A DNA stretch of 14,013 bases from Chloroflexota bacterium. GTDB taxonomy: Bacteria; Chloroflexota; Anaerolineae; Thermoflexales; Thermoflexaceae. The translations under genes were made by a program, and so were the position numbers. The notes beneath the pieces are model-generated. The model ran no database searches and was not told where the DNA came from. It worked only from the letters and a program-made list of their open reading frames with translations. The stretch spans positions 1-14,013 of the forward strand of contig JAUQQB010000032.1 of the NCBI GenBank assembly GCA_030550075.1, in the 5' to 3' direction. Every line of letters starts with the position of its first letter. Position 1 is the first letter of the stretch. Shown here in pieces: positions 7,537 through 14,013 of the stretch.

Positions 7537-9912
7537 TTATTCAATCATTAGCCATTCAATCCCTGGAATGACCACCCGCCAGCGCACATCGAAGCGCCAC
7601 AGGCCGGCCTCTCGAGCCATGCGATAAGCCTCCTCCATTTCCCGGCGGAACACCCGGCGGTTGATCTCCGCATAGCGGGGATCCGTCTTCGCCTTCCAGG
7701 CCGGATAATACTGATCCATGATATTCACATATGTATCCTTTGAGAGCCCGGCCAGCCAGCGCATGATCTCCCGCGTCTCGTCCAGCAAGCCCGGCATCAC
7801 CAGATGACGCACCAGCACTCCCCGCACCGCCAGGCCCTCCTCATCCACTTTCAGCTCGCCCACCTGCCGGTGCATCTCCGCGATGGCCTGGCGGGCGACC
7901 TCCGGGTAGTTCGAGGCCAGCAGATACTTCCGGCTTCGCTCTGGGGTCCAGAGCTTGAAATCCGGCATGTAAATATCTACCAGCCCTTCCATAATCCGCA
8001 GGCTTTCCAGACTATCGTAAGCGCTGGTGTTGTAGACGATGGGGATCCTGAGGCCCATCTCGATCGCATAGGGGAGGGCTTCTACAATCTGCGGCACCAC
8101 GTGCTCGGGGGTGACGAAGTTAATGTTGTGGCATCCCATTTCCTGGAGGCGGATCATCAGGCGGGCCAGTTCCTTCGGGGTGAGCTCTTCCCCCTCCCCC
8201 AGCTGGCTGATCTCGAAGTTCTGACAATTCGAGACAGCCACGAAAGAAGCGACATACGAGTGGTCCGGATCATTGACCTCCAGATTGTAAACCCATCCTT
8301 CATAGGGTTGCCGCTCGATCTTGCGAATCGGAATTAGATAGAAAGTCCCCATATCCTTCCATCGAACCCGCCGAGGCCTGGCCTTCGGCAATTTGACCAA
8401 GAAGAGCGGGGGCTGCCGCACGGAACGCCCTTCGATCACCCTGATCGAATCAGGATGCCACGTATAGACCGAAGGAACCACCCCAAGGCGCAATCCGAGT
8501 TCGAAGACCCCAAAGGCCAGATCCCTGGAGGTCGTTGTCAGAATCCAGTGAGATGGTGTCTCGTGACCGTCGCCCCTTAGCAATCCACTCAGGAAAGCCT
8601 GAAGGATTTCCCTGGGGCTCGTGAAAATCATGTCGGGCACACGCTTGGTTTGCGCGTCCCAGCCACAAAGATGTTTAAATAGCAGAGCTAGCGAAGTCTT
8701 CCCCACTTCAACCGTAATGGTCGTCCGCCGCATCCTAAGTTGAGCTCGAACGCCGAATGCGCGCCCGAATAACCTGGCGACTTTACGAGCCAGCTTCCCT
8801 TCGTGAAGGCCAAAGGAGAGGACAACTCGATACGAGTGGGGGTGATTCTTGATCGCTGTAATGTGACCCTCAGCGCAGTAAATCCCCAGAATCCAAGCCA
8901 GCTCACGAGTTAACGGAATCTGAGCAGGAATACCCGGACGTTTTTCTGTTTTAAAGCGAACGGTGTCCTCCTGCACGAGCCGGTTTTCTGCTTCCAAGAT
9001 GTCATCTGGACGCATGGGCAACAGCCCTTTATACCACTGACCGCGAAGCTTGCGCACATAGGCTGGATGGTAGCCCGTTTTCCGGGATAGTTCCTGAGAA
9101 GTCAACGGTTGGGCGAAAAGCAAGCTCAGCTGATCGGCCGGGACCCGTATGGGTGGAGATTTGCGGAAGAACGTCCTCTCCTTCAAGAGAATTTCCAAAA
9201 CGCTCGGGGTCGCACACGGATCCTCCCCCACCCGCTTCGGAAGAATCAGCCAATGCTCCGGTGTAAGCTCACTCGCCCGGATTTTCATAACCCGGGATGG
9301 ATCCGATGGATGGGCTACAAACACCTCATGATTGGGGGTGAGAAGAAGCGTTGGACAATAATGCGGCTGGATGCGGATTAAATCGCCCCGAAAGAAATGA
9401 CGGAAGACCTTCGTCACCGGAGCCAGTTGAGACCGGCGTGTTACAACCCGCAGCTTGCCATAGAGGAAGCGCACCTGCCCTTCGCCGTATCGAACCTCAT
9501 CCTCCCCCATGTCGAAAATCTCTTGAATCGGCATCACGCCTTTTTCAGTTACAATCATCGTATCAGGCGGAAGGCAAAACACACAGCGCAGATTGCACCA
9601 GGAAAAGAAAATCGTCCCGGAGCCCCGCCACCCCCGCAGCACGTCCTCCTCCCCGAAGTGGGGGAAGGCGCTGGCCACCCGCGCGTAGCGCCCCACGCGA
9701 CACACCCCAAACTCGTTCGCCAGACGATCCACTCCCTTGCACAACCGTGGGCATACCCGACAGGAAGGACCCAGATGGGAAAGGGCCTCTTCCACCTTAT
9801 CCTTCAGACGGCCCTCCTCGTAGGTTTTCAGGTAAGCGGGGACGAAATCGCGGCGGGGGATCACAAAGCGACCGTCTCCGTGAACCTCCCGCGGGACCAT
9901 CCAGCGGCCCAT
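7537..9912 (-). CDS. PflX-type radical SAM protein (COG1313) interrupted by an intein
   Basis: The precursor has 791 residues. Removing the intein (residues 113-562) leaves a 341-residue protein of ordinary length for the PflX family, uncharacterised relatives of pyruvate formate-lyase activating enzyme. The N-extein has the family's extra cysteine set, CRVCPRLC (Cys51, 54, 58) plus GVCRVG (Cys71), then GSGTIFFSWCNLRCVF. The C-extein resumes with CQNFEIS, so the spliced protein reads CNLRCVFCQN, the CX3CX2C motif that binds the SAM-coordinating [4Fe-4S] cluster (Cys106, Cys110 and, after splicing, precursor Cys563). Downstream family motifs include NINFVTPEHVVPQIVEAL and VYNTSAYD. The start is placed at the second of two adjacent ATGs (9912), which follows GGGGAGG with a 6-nt gap; the frame is open to 9951. 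The glcF gene ends 73 nt upstream and a PSP1 gene follows. Partner enzyme and substrate are unknown. Confidence 0.92.
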   Translation of the reverse strand: MGRWMVPREVHGDGRFVIPRRDFVPAYLKTYEEGRLKDKVEEALSHLGPSCRVCPRLCKGVDRLANEFGVCRVGRYARVASAFPHFGEEDVLRGWRGSGTIFFSWCNLRCVFCLPPDTMIVTEKGVMPIQEIFDMGEDEVRYGEGQVRFLYGKLRVVTRRSQLAPVTKVFRHFFRGDLIRIQPHYCPTLLLTPNHEVFVAHPSDPSRVMKIRASELTPEHWLILPKRVGEDPCATPSVLEILLKERTFFRKSPPIRVPADQLSLLFAQPLTSQELSRKTGYHPAYVRKLRGQWYKGLLPMRPDDILEAENRLVQEDTVRFKTEKRPGIPAQIPLTRELAWILGIYCAEGHITAIKNHPHSYRVVLSFGLHEGKLARKVARLFGRAFGVRAQLRMRRTTITVEVGKTSLALLFKHLCGWDAQTKRVPDMIFTSPREILQAFLSGLLRGDGHETPSHWILTTTSRDLAFGVFELGLRLGVVPSVYTWHPDSIRVIEGRSVRQPPLFLVKLPKARPRRVRWKDMGTFYLIPIRKIERQPYEGWVYNLEVNDPDHSYVASFVAVSNCQNFEISQLGEGEELTPKELARLMIRLQEMGCHNINFVTPEHVVPQIVEALPYAIEMGLRIPIVYNTSAYDSLESLRIMEGLVDIYMPDFKLWTPERSRKYLLASNYPEVARQAIAEMHRQVGELKVDEEGLAVRGVLVRHLVMPGLLDETREIMRWLAGLSKDTYVNIMDQYYPAWKAKTDPRYAEINRRVFRREMEEAYRMAREAGLWRFDVRWRVVIPGIEWLMIE
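8227..9576 (-). mobile_element. 450-residue intein with LAGLIDADG homing endonuclease and HTH-like segment
   Basis: Protein-splicing element in frame inside the radical SAM gene. Numbered from its own Cys1, block A is CLPPDTMIVTEKGVMPIQEI (1-20). Block B is TLLLTPNHEVFV with the TxxH pair Thr80/His83. Block F/G is VYNLEVNDPDHSYVASFVAVSN (429-450), with His439 and terminal Asn450, followed by +1 Cys. Two LAGLIDADG motifs flank the endonuclease core: LAWILGIYCAEGH (about 226-238, acid Glu236) and FLSGLLRGDGH (about 328-338, acid Asp336). Residues about 149-183 (TSQELSRKTGYHPAYVRKL) look like a helix-turn-helix. The penultimate residue is Ser449 instead of the usual His, and the block F Asp is Asn431. 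Both changes are known in some active inteins. Sampled G+C is below that of the exteins (8641-8700 is 48%, 9661-9720 is 73%, counted by hand), consistent with separate origin. No frameshift or stop is present, so splicing and homing may both be functional. Confidence 0.93.
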
Positions 9913-9985
9913 CATTAACCTCCCCTTTTCTTCACCGGAGGAACACCCCAATCCGATCCCTGCTGAAATCTAAACCACTGCTCGG

Positions 9986-11320
9986 TTAGTCCGGTGGCTT
10001 GCGGTTCTCTGTAGAAAGCGCCTCCGCCAGAACCTCCGAGAGATGCCGGACCCGGATGGGAAGCCGGGCGCGGCGGGCTCCCCACTCCAGCTGGAGCATG
10101 CACCCCGGGTTGGCGGTGACTACCACGGAGGCGCCCGTCGAGGCGATGTCGGCCATCTTCCGCTCCAGCAGGCGCCGGGACATCTCCGGATGGGTCAGGT
10201 TATAGATGCCGGCGCTCCCACAACACCGGGTGGCGTCCGGGAGCTCGTGGAGCGTCGCTCCCCGCAACCGAAGCAGCAGCGCCCGGGGTTGCCGGCGGAT
10301 CCCCTGCACGTGGCTCAGATGGCATGGCTCATGATACGTGAGCTGCAGCCCTTCCGCTATCGGAATGAGATCTTCCGGCCAGATCGCATCCAGCCACTCG
10401 GTGAGATCGCGGACCCGGTCAGCAAAGGCGCGGGCCCGACCGGCCCATTCCGGATCGTCCGCCAGGAGCTGGGGGTATTCCTTGAGAAAGCCGCTGCACG
10501 CCGCACAATCCGCCACGATGGCATCCAGCGGCCCCAGAGCCTCGAAGGCGGCGATGTTGCGCCGGGCGAACCGCCGCGCGGTCTCCCGCAGGCCCTGATC
10601 CTCCTGGGGCGCGCCGCAACAGACCTGATCCGGTGGCGTCATCACCGCACACCCTGATTGCTCCAGAAGATGAACGCTTGCGCGAACCACATCCCCATAG
10701 ACCGCGTTCATCACACAACCCAGGAAGAAGCCCACCCGATACCGGGGCTCCGCTGGAGAAGCGCGATGTTCCAGCTCCCTCCGAACCGGGCGGGCAGGGC
10801 GCGGGGCCAGATCAAGGAGATCCCGCAGGCGCGGCAACCCACGCATCAGGTAGCGGAGCAGAGGGATCAGGCCGAGGCGCCAGGCCCAGCGAAGGGGGGC
10901 CGCGGCCCATTCCGCCGCCCGTGGGGAGCCCAGGGCTTTCTCCAACAACATCCGGAGCCACCAGGGCCGGGGACGCTGCACGGCCGCAGCCGCCCGTCCG
11001 GCCACAATCGATTCCCCAATGGCCACCCCTGCCGGGCAGACCGTGTTGCAGGCCCGGCAGTCCAGGCAGTGATAAAGATGAGCCTCTACCGTTTCGTCCA
11101 GGGGCAGCCGGCCTTCCTCCACCGCCCGCAAGAGCGCCAGCCGGCCCCGGGGGGATTGAATCTCGAGCAGGGTCTCCTGATAAGTGGGGCAAACGGGGAG
11201 ACACCGCCCACACCGAACACACGCCATGAGGACGTCATATTCCGGAGCCTCAACGAGCTGGACCTGCTGGCCAGGGATCGGTTGGAAGATCTGCTCAATG
11301 ATTTCAAAGTTAGGCCGCAT
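9986..11320 (-). CDS. glcF: GlcF-like (Fe-S)-binding protein, glycolate/lactate oxidase iron-sulfur subunit family
   Basis: Electron-transfer subunit that usually works with an FAD-linked oxidase (GlcD/GlcE type) to move electrons from 2-hydroxyacids to the quinone pool at the membrane. The 444-residue product has two ferredoxin-type motifs, CVRCGRCLPVCP (Cys34, 37, 40, 44) and CLDCRACNTVCP (Cys85, 88, 91, 95). Two CCG domains follow: GC at 201-202 with CCG at 234-236, and EPCH (Cys333) with CCG at 366-368 and NPGC (Cys407). The start is the ATG at 11320, preceded by AGGAG with a 7-nt spacer. The frame is open to a TTG at 11326, but that overlaps the spacer. No glcD or glcE gene is visible on either side in this window, which is unusual because they normally adjoin. 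It is the first gene of the minus-strand run, read from an AT-rich divergent region. A related heterodisulfide-reductase-type or LldE-type role cannot be excluded. Confidence 0.87.
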   Translation of the reverse strand: MRPNFEIIEQIFQPIPGQQVQLVEAPEYDVLMACVRCGRCLPVCPTYQETLLEIQSPRGRLALLRAVEEGRLPLDETVEAHLYHCLDCRACNTVCPAGVAIGESIVAGRAAAAVQRPRPWWLRMLLEKALGSPRAAEWAAAPLRWAWRLGLIPLLRYLMRGLPRLRDLLDLAPRPARPVRRELEHRASPAEPRYRVGFFLGCVMNAVYGDVVRASVHLLEQSGCAVMTPPDQVCCGAPQEDQGLRETARRFARRNIAAFEALGPLDAIVADCAACSGFLKEYPQLLADDPEWAGRARAFADRVRDLTEWLDAIWPEDLIPIAEGLQLTYHEPCHLSHVQGIRRQPRALLLRLRGATLHELPDATRCCGSAGIYNLTHPEMSRRLLERKMADIASTGASVVVTANPGCMLQLEWGARRARLPIRVRHLSEVLAEALSTENRKPPD

Positions 11321-11455
11321 AGACAAGCTCCTGATGATTTTCTACCAATCTGAGCACTAATTTCTAACTCAAATCGTATATTAATTTATTGAACTATCGG
11401 ACAAATATTGGGGCAACATCATCCGCTTAATATTAACTAAGGAGCGCTTTAGGGA
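11321..11455. promoter_or_regulatory. AT-rich divergent intergenic region between glcF and the DUF6020-like gene
   Basis: The 135 bp between two divergent starts are far more AT-rich than anything nearby, so promoters for both genes should lie here. On the plus strand, TTGGGG (11408-11413) and TATTAA lie 17 nt apart, a weak sigma70-like pair, and AAGGAG (11439-11444) lies 11 nt before the ATG at 11456. On the minus strand AGGAG precedes the glcF start. No clear operator palindrome is seen. Confidence 0.4.
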
Positions 11456-13315
11456 ATGCGATCTGCTCGGGCTCTGGGTCTATGGATGTGCAGCCTTCTA
11501 TTTCTACAGTTTGGATCACCCCTCCTGGCGCGGATAGAAGCTATGGGACTCATCGCGGGCACAATCGGAGTGGGTGGTCTGGCTTTTGTTGGGACGATCT
11601 CAGAGATCCGACGGGTGCTTCAGAAACCTTCTCTCCTGCTTGTGGCTCTCGGGGTTGGAGTAGCCATGGCGAGCGCTATCCCCCTGTCTCCTCCATTTCA
11701 ATCCCAGGCAGCAAGCAAAATGTCCGGGCTGGTTATACCTCCACCCGGCATTTCACCAGAAGCCATACGTCCAATCCGGGGCTTTGGATCCATCCCTTGG
11801 GCTGGATGGATCAGCACGGATCCTATTCAGACTCTGGCCTCGGGGATTTATATTCTCATTCAGGCGCTCCTCATTGGTTTCCTGGTTATTAAGAGCGCTC
11901 TCCTGCTTAGCCAATCAGCCAGCCTCCAGCCTCGCTCATCCATCTCACCTTTATGGATGATTCTCGTTTATGCTATCCCTTGCTGGCTCATCTGGTTGAT
12001 CTACTTCTTGGCTTTCTATCCAGGCATCTTCCCCGTTGATCCTCTGAATCAGTGGCAACAGATCCTGAGTGGCCGGTTTGACAATCGACATCCAGCTGCC
12101 CACACGCTCTCCATGGCTTTGATCTACTGGCTATGGCCTTCTCCTGCTCTTATCACACTGATTCAAATGCTGGCTTTAGGGGGAACGATAGGCATCATTG
12201 CACGCGCCCTGGAGCGATGGCAGATCCCCGTATTCGCTCGTTGGCTTATGATTGCTCTGGCTGCGCTATCTCCGGTGAATGGATTGATGAGCATCACACT
12301 GTGGAAGGATGTCCCTTATACGATTGGCATGATAGGCTTGTTCGCCGGATTACTTCACTTAATCCGGGATTTCATCGAAGAAAGACCTTCCGCTCGAAGC
12401 ACCTGGTTGGGGATCACGCTATCCGGGCTGGCCATCGCTTTATATCGTCATAATGGATTGCCGGTTGCAATCCTTGTGCTCATCACGCTAATGATGTTCT
12501 GGAAACAACATGCCCGAAATCTAATCCTCCGAACAGGCCTCCCACTGATACTTGGTTTCGCCGGCGTTCATACCGTCGAACTCTATGTACTGAAGATCCC
12601 ACCGGTGCCTCCCTGGTTTGCTCTGCAGGTTCCGATTCATCATGTTGCAGCCTTGATTTACGCGGGAACCCCACTCACAGATCAAGAGGCAAGCTTTTTA
12701 GATCAAATACAGCCCCTGGACTTATGGCGGGAAGGATACACCTGCCGCTTCGTAGATCCAGTTGTCAATAACGGAATACTGAACCGAGAATTTTTCAATG
12801 CGCATTCGAGGGAATTTGTGAGCCTGTGGTTACAGCTCATCATGCGCAACCCGCAGGCTCTGGTTCGACATTATCTTTGCAGCACGGATTTTCTATGGCG
12901 GATCACTCAGCCTTCCGATGGATACGTTTATGCCTTTGAATGGGGCACTCCGGCGAACGCCCTGGGCCTAGCATCGCAACCGCTTCTCCCCCGCCTGCAA
13001 AGTGCCTTATGGTTCATCGCCCGGGAGACCTTGAGATCGGAATGGATCTGGCTCTTCTGGCGTCCTGCCCTTTTCTTCTATCTTATCCTGTTTGCAGGAA
13101 GCGTTCTGGCCTTGCGCTATGGGATTCGAGTGGCCTGGAGCGTGCTTGCCCCTGCTGTTATTCACACGCTCCTCTGGTTCCCACTCCTCACCGCGCCGGA
13201 TTCCCGCTTCCAGTATCCTGTCTATTTGTTAGCGCTCGGCATGGTTCCTTTATTGCTCAGTCCGATTGCTTCAGCATATCAGGGCCGATTTCCATCTCCG
13301 AGTATCCCGGGGTAG
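11456..13315 (+). CDS. DUF6020-like polytopic membrane protein (GT-C glycosyltransferase-like)
   Basis: The 619-residue membrane protein has about a dozen hydrophobic segments (for example about 30-46, 59-75, 130-152, 167-187, 230-248, 287-303, 335-348 and several between 535 and 605). It carries the DUF6020 pattern: FYPGIFPVDPLNQWQQI (187-203, Asp195, Gln199, Trp200), then NRHPAAHT (His212, Pro213, His216), TLWKDVPY (Lys284, Asp285) and YRHNG (330-334). The acidic residue after the first large loop, followed by HP and KD motifs, resembles lipid-sugar-dependent GT-C enzymes, so an envelope glycosyltransferase role is inferred and not proven. The region is less G+C-rich than the neighbouring blocks (12481-12540 is 47% by hand count), hinting at a different history from glcF. 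The ATG at 11456 is the first start after AAGGAG. It is a single-gene unit, with hairpin repeats starting about 55 nt after its stop. Confidence 0.8.
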   Translation: MRSARALGLWMCSLLFLQFGSPLLARIEAMGLIAGTIGVGGLAFVGTISEIRRVLQKPSLLLVALGVGVAMASAIPLSPPFQSQAASKMSGLVIPPPGISPEAIRPIRGFGSIPWAGWISTDPIQTLASGIYILIQALLIGFLVIKSALLLSQSASLQPRSSISPLWMILVYAIPCWLIWLIYFLAFYPGIFPVDPLNQWQQILSGRFDNRHPAAHTLSMALIYWLWPSPALITLIQMLALGGTIGIIARALERWQIPVFARWLMIALAALSPVNGLMSITLWKDVPYTIGMIGLFAGLLHLIRDFIEERPSARSTWLGITLSGLAIALYRHNGLPVAILVLITLMMFWKQHARNLILRTGLPLILGFAGVHTVELYVLKIPPVPPWFALQVPIHHVAALIYAGTPLTDQEASFLDQIQPLDLWREGYTCRFVDPVVNNGILNREFFNAHSREFVSLWLQLIMRNPQALVRHYLCSTDFLWRITQPSDGYVYAFEWGTPANALGLASQPLLPRLQSALWFIARETLRSEWIWLFWRPALFFYLILFAGSVLALRYGIRVAWSVLAPAVIHTLLWFPLLTAPDSRFQYPVYLLALGMVPLLLSPIASAYQGRFPSPSIPG

Positions 13316-13370
13316 TTTCCCTCTTCCATGTGGATCAAGAGGGATGGCCAGAAGGACAGGCCCCTTCCCC

Positions 13371-13420
13371 CTTTCTCTCCCTCCCCATGGCCCAAAAGAC
13401 CGTGGGAAGGTAGGAGAAAG
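13371..13420. repeat. Hairpin (module 2 of composite repeat B)
   Basis: CTTTCTC (13371-13377) begins an arm running to CCATGG that pairs, with a few mismatches, with the arm ending GGAGAAAG at 13413-13420. The apex is GGCCCAAAAGACC. The core differs at two positions from the perfect hairpin at 6363-6397 and closely matches the reverse complement of 7422-7460. It lies 55 nt after the DUF6020-like gene stop, so it could also help end that transcript. Confidence 0.6.
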
Positions 13421-13431
13421 GAAGCTGGGGG

Positions 13432-13462
13432 CTGGAGGGCGGGCCTTCGGCGCGCCCTCCAG
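13432..13462. repeat. Hairpin (module 1 of composite repeat B)
   Basis: CTGGAGGGCGGGCC (13432-13445) pairs with GGCGCGCCCTCCAG (13449-13462) at 13 of 14 positions around a TTC loop. Reverse-complemented, its apex CCGAAGGC and arms match the hairpin at 6303-6350. As in repeat A, it sits within about 12 nt of a module 2 hairpin. Confidence 0.65.
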
Positions 13463-13609
13463 TCCTCAATGCCCGAAGAATTAGTATTCGTATCGAGTTG
13501 CGAAGAGAAGGGGAAGACCCTTTTCGCTGTGCCAGAGCAACTTCCGGTCGCCACCAGAGAGGACTTCAGGAACGCTGATAGGAATTCCCCCAACTCTTCC
13601 GTTGAATTC

Positions 13610-13638
13610 TTGACAAGGATTACCCTTTGGCTTAAGAT
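13610..13638 (+). promoter_or_regulatory. Sigma70-like promoter
   Basis: TTGACA (13610-13615) is a perfect -35 hexamer and TAAGAT (13633-13638) a good -10 hexamer, separated by exactly 17 nt. Transcription would start near 13645 and run through the hairpin at 13672-13719. No gene with a ribosome site follows closely, so it would drive either a small RNA or a gene beyond the window edge with a long leader. Confidence 0.5.
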
Positions 13639-13671
13639 TGTGTTGAATGGTTGGAATTTGGTTTGCGATAG

Positions 13672-13719
13672 CTCCCCCCTTCTCCCTCTGTGTGGCTTTG
13701 CCGCCCAGGAAGGGGGGAG
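13672..13719. repeat. 11-bp perfect inverted repeat
   Basis: CTCCCCCCTTC (13672-13682) is exactly complementary to GAAGGGGGGAG (13709-13719), with a 26-nt loop. Composition resembles the other C-run/G-run hairpins in the window, but the loop lacks their GGCCCAAA or CCGAAGGC apex, so kinship is uncertain. It begins about 27 nt after the predicted start point of the 13610-13638 promoter. Confidence 0.5.
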
Positions 13720-13928
13720 AGAGATGGAGAATTCTCTGCCCAATGTAATGCTCCTATCCTTCGCCATCTACGGAGACTACCAATTGTTGTACTTAGAGCT
13801 CACTGGCAGGCGTTTCCGCCGAGACTCCCCTCTGCAGCCTGACAATTATCCTGGTAAGACTTACACAGTTGGCCACTATCCATCAGGGAGTCAAGGAGCT
13901 CCTCCCCTAATTATCCCCCTCCCTGCAA

Positions 13929-13946
13929 CTTTTGGGCCGCGGGGAG
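13929..13946. repeat. Degenerate, inverted copy of module 2 (repeat D)
   Basis: CTTTTGGGCCGCGGGGAG contains a 16-nt exact reverse-complement match to 6366-6381 and differs at two positions from the reverse complement of 13381-13398. The opposite arm (CCCCCTCCCTGC near 13915) is only partly complementary, so the hairpin appears to have decayed. Confidence 0.5.
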
Positions 13947-14013
13947 CGAGATAATGTTAGGAGTTACGCAGTTGAAAGCTCTAAAGGTGGAACGGAATGG
14001 CCCCACCCCCCTT

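Larger units (their letters stand above)
13316..14013. other. Gene-free segment with hairpin repeats and one promoter match
   Basis: No reading frame in these 698 bp looks like a protein gene. The long frames on both strands (13328-13954 plus, 13279-13767 minus) run straight through the hairpin repeats and lack recognisable motifs. The segment holds hairpins at 13371-13420, 13432-13462 and 13672-13719, a degenerate repeat copy at 13929-13946 and a sigma70-like promoter at 13610-13638. The stretch 13465-13600 shows nothing identifiable. No tRNA, CRISPR or insertion sequence was recognised. Confidence 0.65.

Noticed and set aside
8227..9576. The insertion as a separate gene or an insertion sequence instead of an intein
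   Set aside because: It is in frame at both ends, begins with Cys, ends Asn followed by Cys, and has splicing blocks A, B, F and G. The flanks rejoin into an unbroken family motif.
9397..9918. Plus-strand reading frame across the N-terminal splice junction of the radical SAM gene
   Set aside because: The minus-strand frame contains intein block A and the radical SAM cysteine motif. The plus frame has nothing recognisable.
10658..11353. Plus-strand reading frame opposite glcF
   Set aside because: Shadow of the GC-rich glcF codons; the minus strand has complete ferredoxin and CCG motifs.
13279..13954. Overlapping reading frames on both strands at the right end (162 and 208 residues)
   Set aside because: Both read through palindromic repeats, have no recognisable motif and lack convincing ribosome sites at their starts.
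13955..13978. GTTAGGAGTTACGCAGTTGA as a possible insertion-sequence terminus
   Set aside because: It vaguely resembles transposon ends, but no partner inverted repeat, target duplication or transposase is in view.
1..14013. CRISPR array, tRNA, rRNA or riboswitch
   Set aside because: No regularly spaced direct repeats, cloverleaf or rRNA sequence, or known riboswitch core was recognised on either strand. A covariance-model scan was not possible here.

Overview
The window looks like chromosomal DNA from a G+C-rich bacterium. The gene set (CtpA-type S41 protease, YfhO-like and DUF6020-like polytopic membrane proteins, PSP1 protein, PflX-type radical SAM protein with an intein, GlcF-like iron-sulfur protein) and the strongly GC-biased codons suggest a thermophilic Chloroflexota lineage such as Thermoflexus or other Anaerolineae. 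That taxonomic guess is inference from gene flavour, not from a marker gene.

Layout. From 81 to 3612 two plus-strand genes, an S41 carboxy-terminal protease and a YfhO-like membrane protein, lie 4 nt apart and are probably one transcription unit. From 3626 to 11320 five minus-strand genes follow, in order of transcription: a GlcF-like two-cluster Fe-S protein, a PflX-type radical SAM protein interrupted by a 450-residue intein, a PSP1-domain protein, a DAO-family FAD oxidoreductase and a PQQ-type sugar dehydrogenase lipoprotein. The radical SAM/PSP1 and PSP1/FAD junctions carry GC-rich hairpin repeats, so this run may be more than one transcript. An AT-rich 135-bp divergent region separates glcF from a plus-strand gene at 11456-13315 for a DUF6020-like membrane protein. 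The last 700 bp contain no convincing gene. They hold more hairpin repeats of the same kind and one good sigma70-type promoter match.

The most interesting feature is the intein at 8227-9576. It interrupts the CX3CX2C motif of the radical SAM enzyme exactly at its third cluster-binding cysteine. Intein Cys1 takes that position in the precursor, and the +1 Cys of the C-extein takes it after splicing. Cluster or metal binding and protein splicing could therefore compete for the same thiol position, giving a possible redox- or iron-responsive splicing switch. The intein also has a complete two-motif LAGLIDADG endonuclease core and a helix-turn-helix-like segment.

The second theme is a family of composite hairpin repeats. 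One module pairs a hairpin with a CCGAAGGC-type apex and a hairpin with a GGCCCAAA-type apex. It occurs near 6303-6397 and 13371-13462, with relatives at 7422-7460 and 13929-13946.

For three minus-strand genes (sugar dehydrogenase, PSP1, glcF), the longest reading frame starts upstream of a better Shine-Dalgarno-supported ATG. The starts given here use the internal ATG. The same choice was made for the radical SAM gene, and for the FAD gene on family grounds only.
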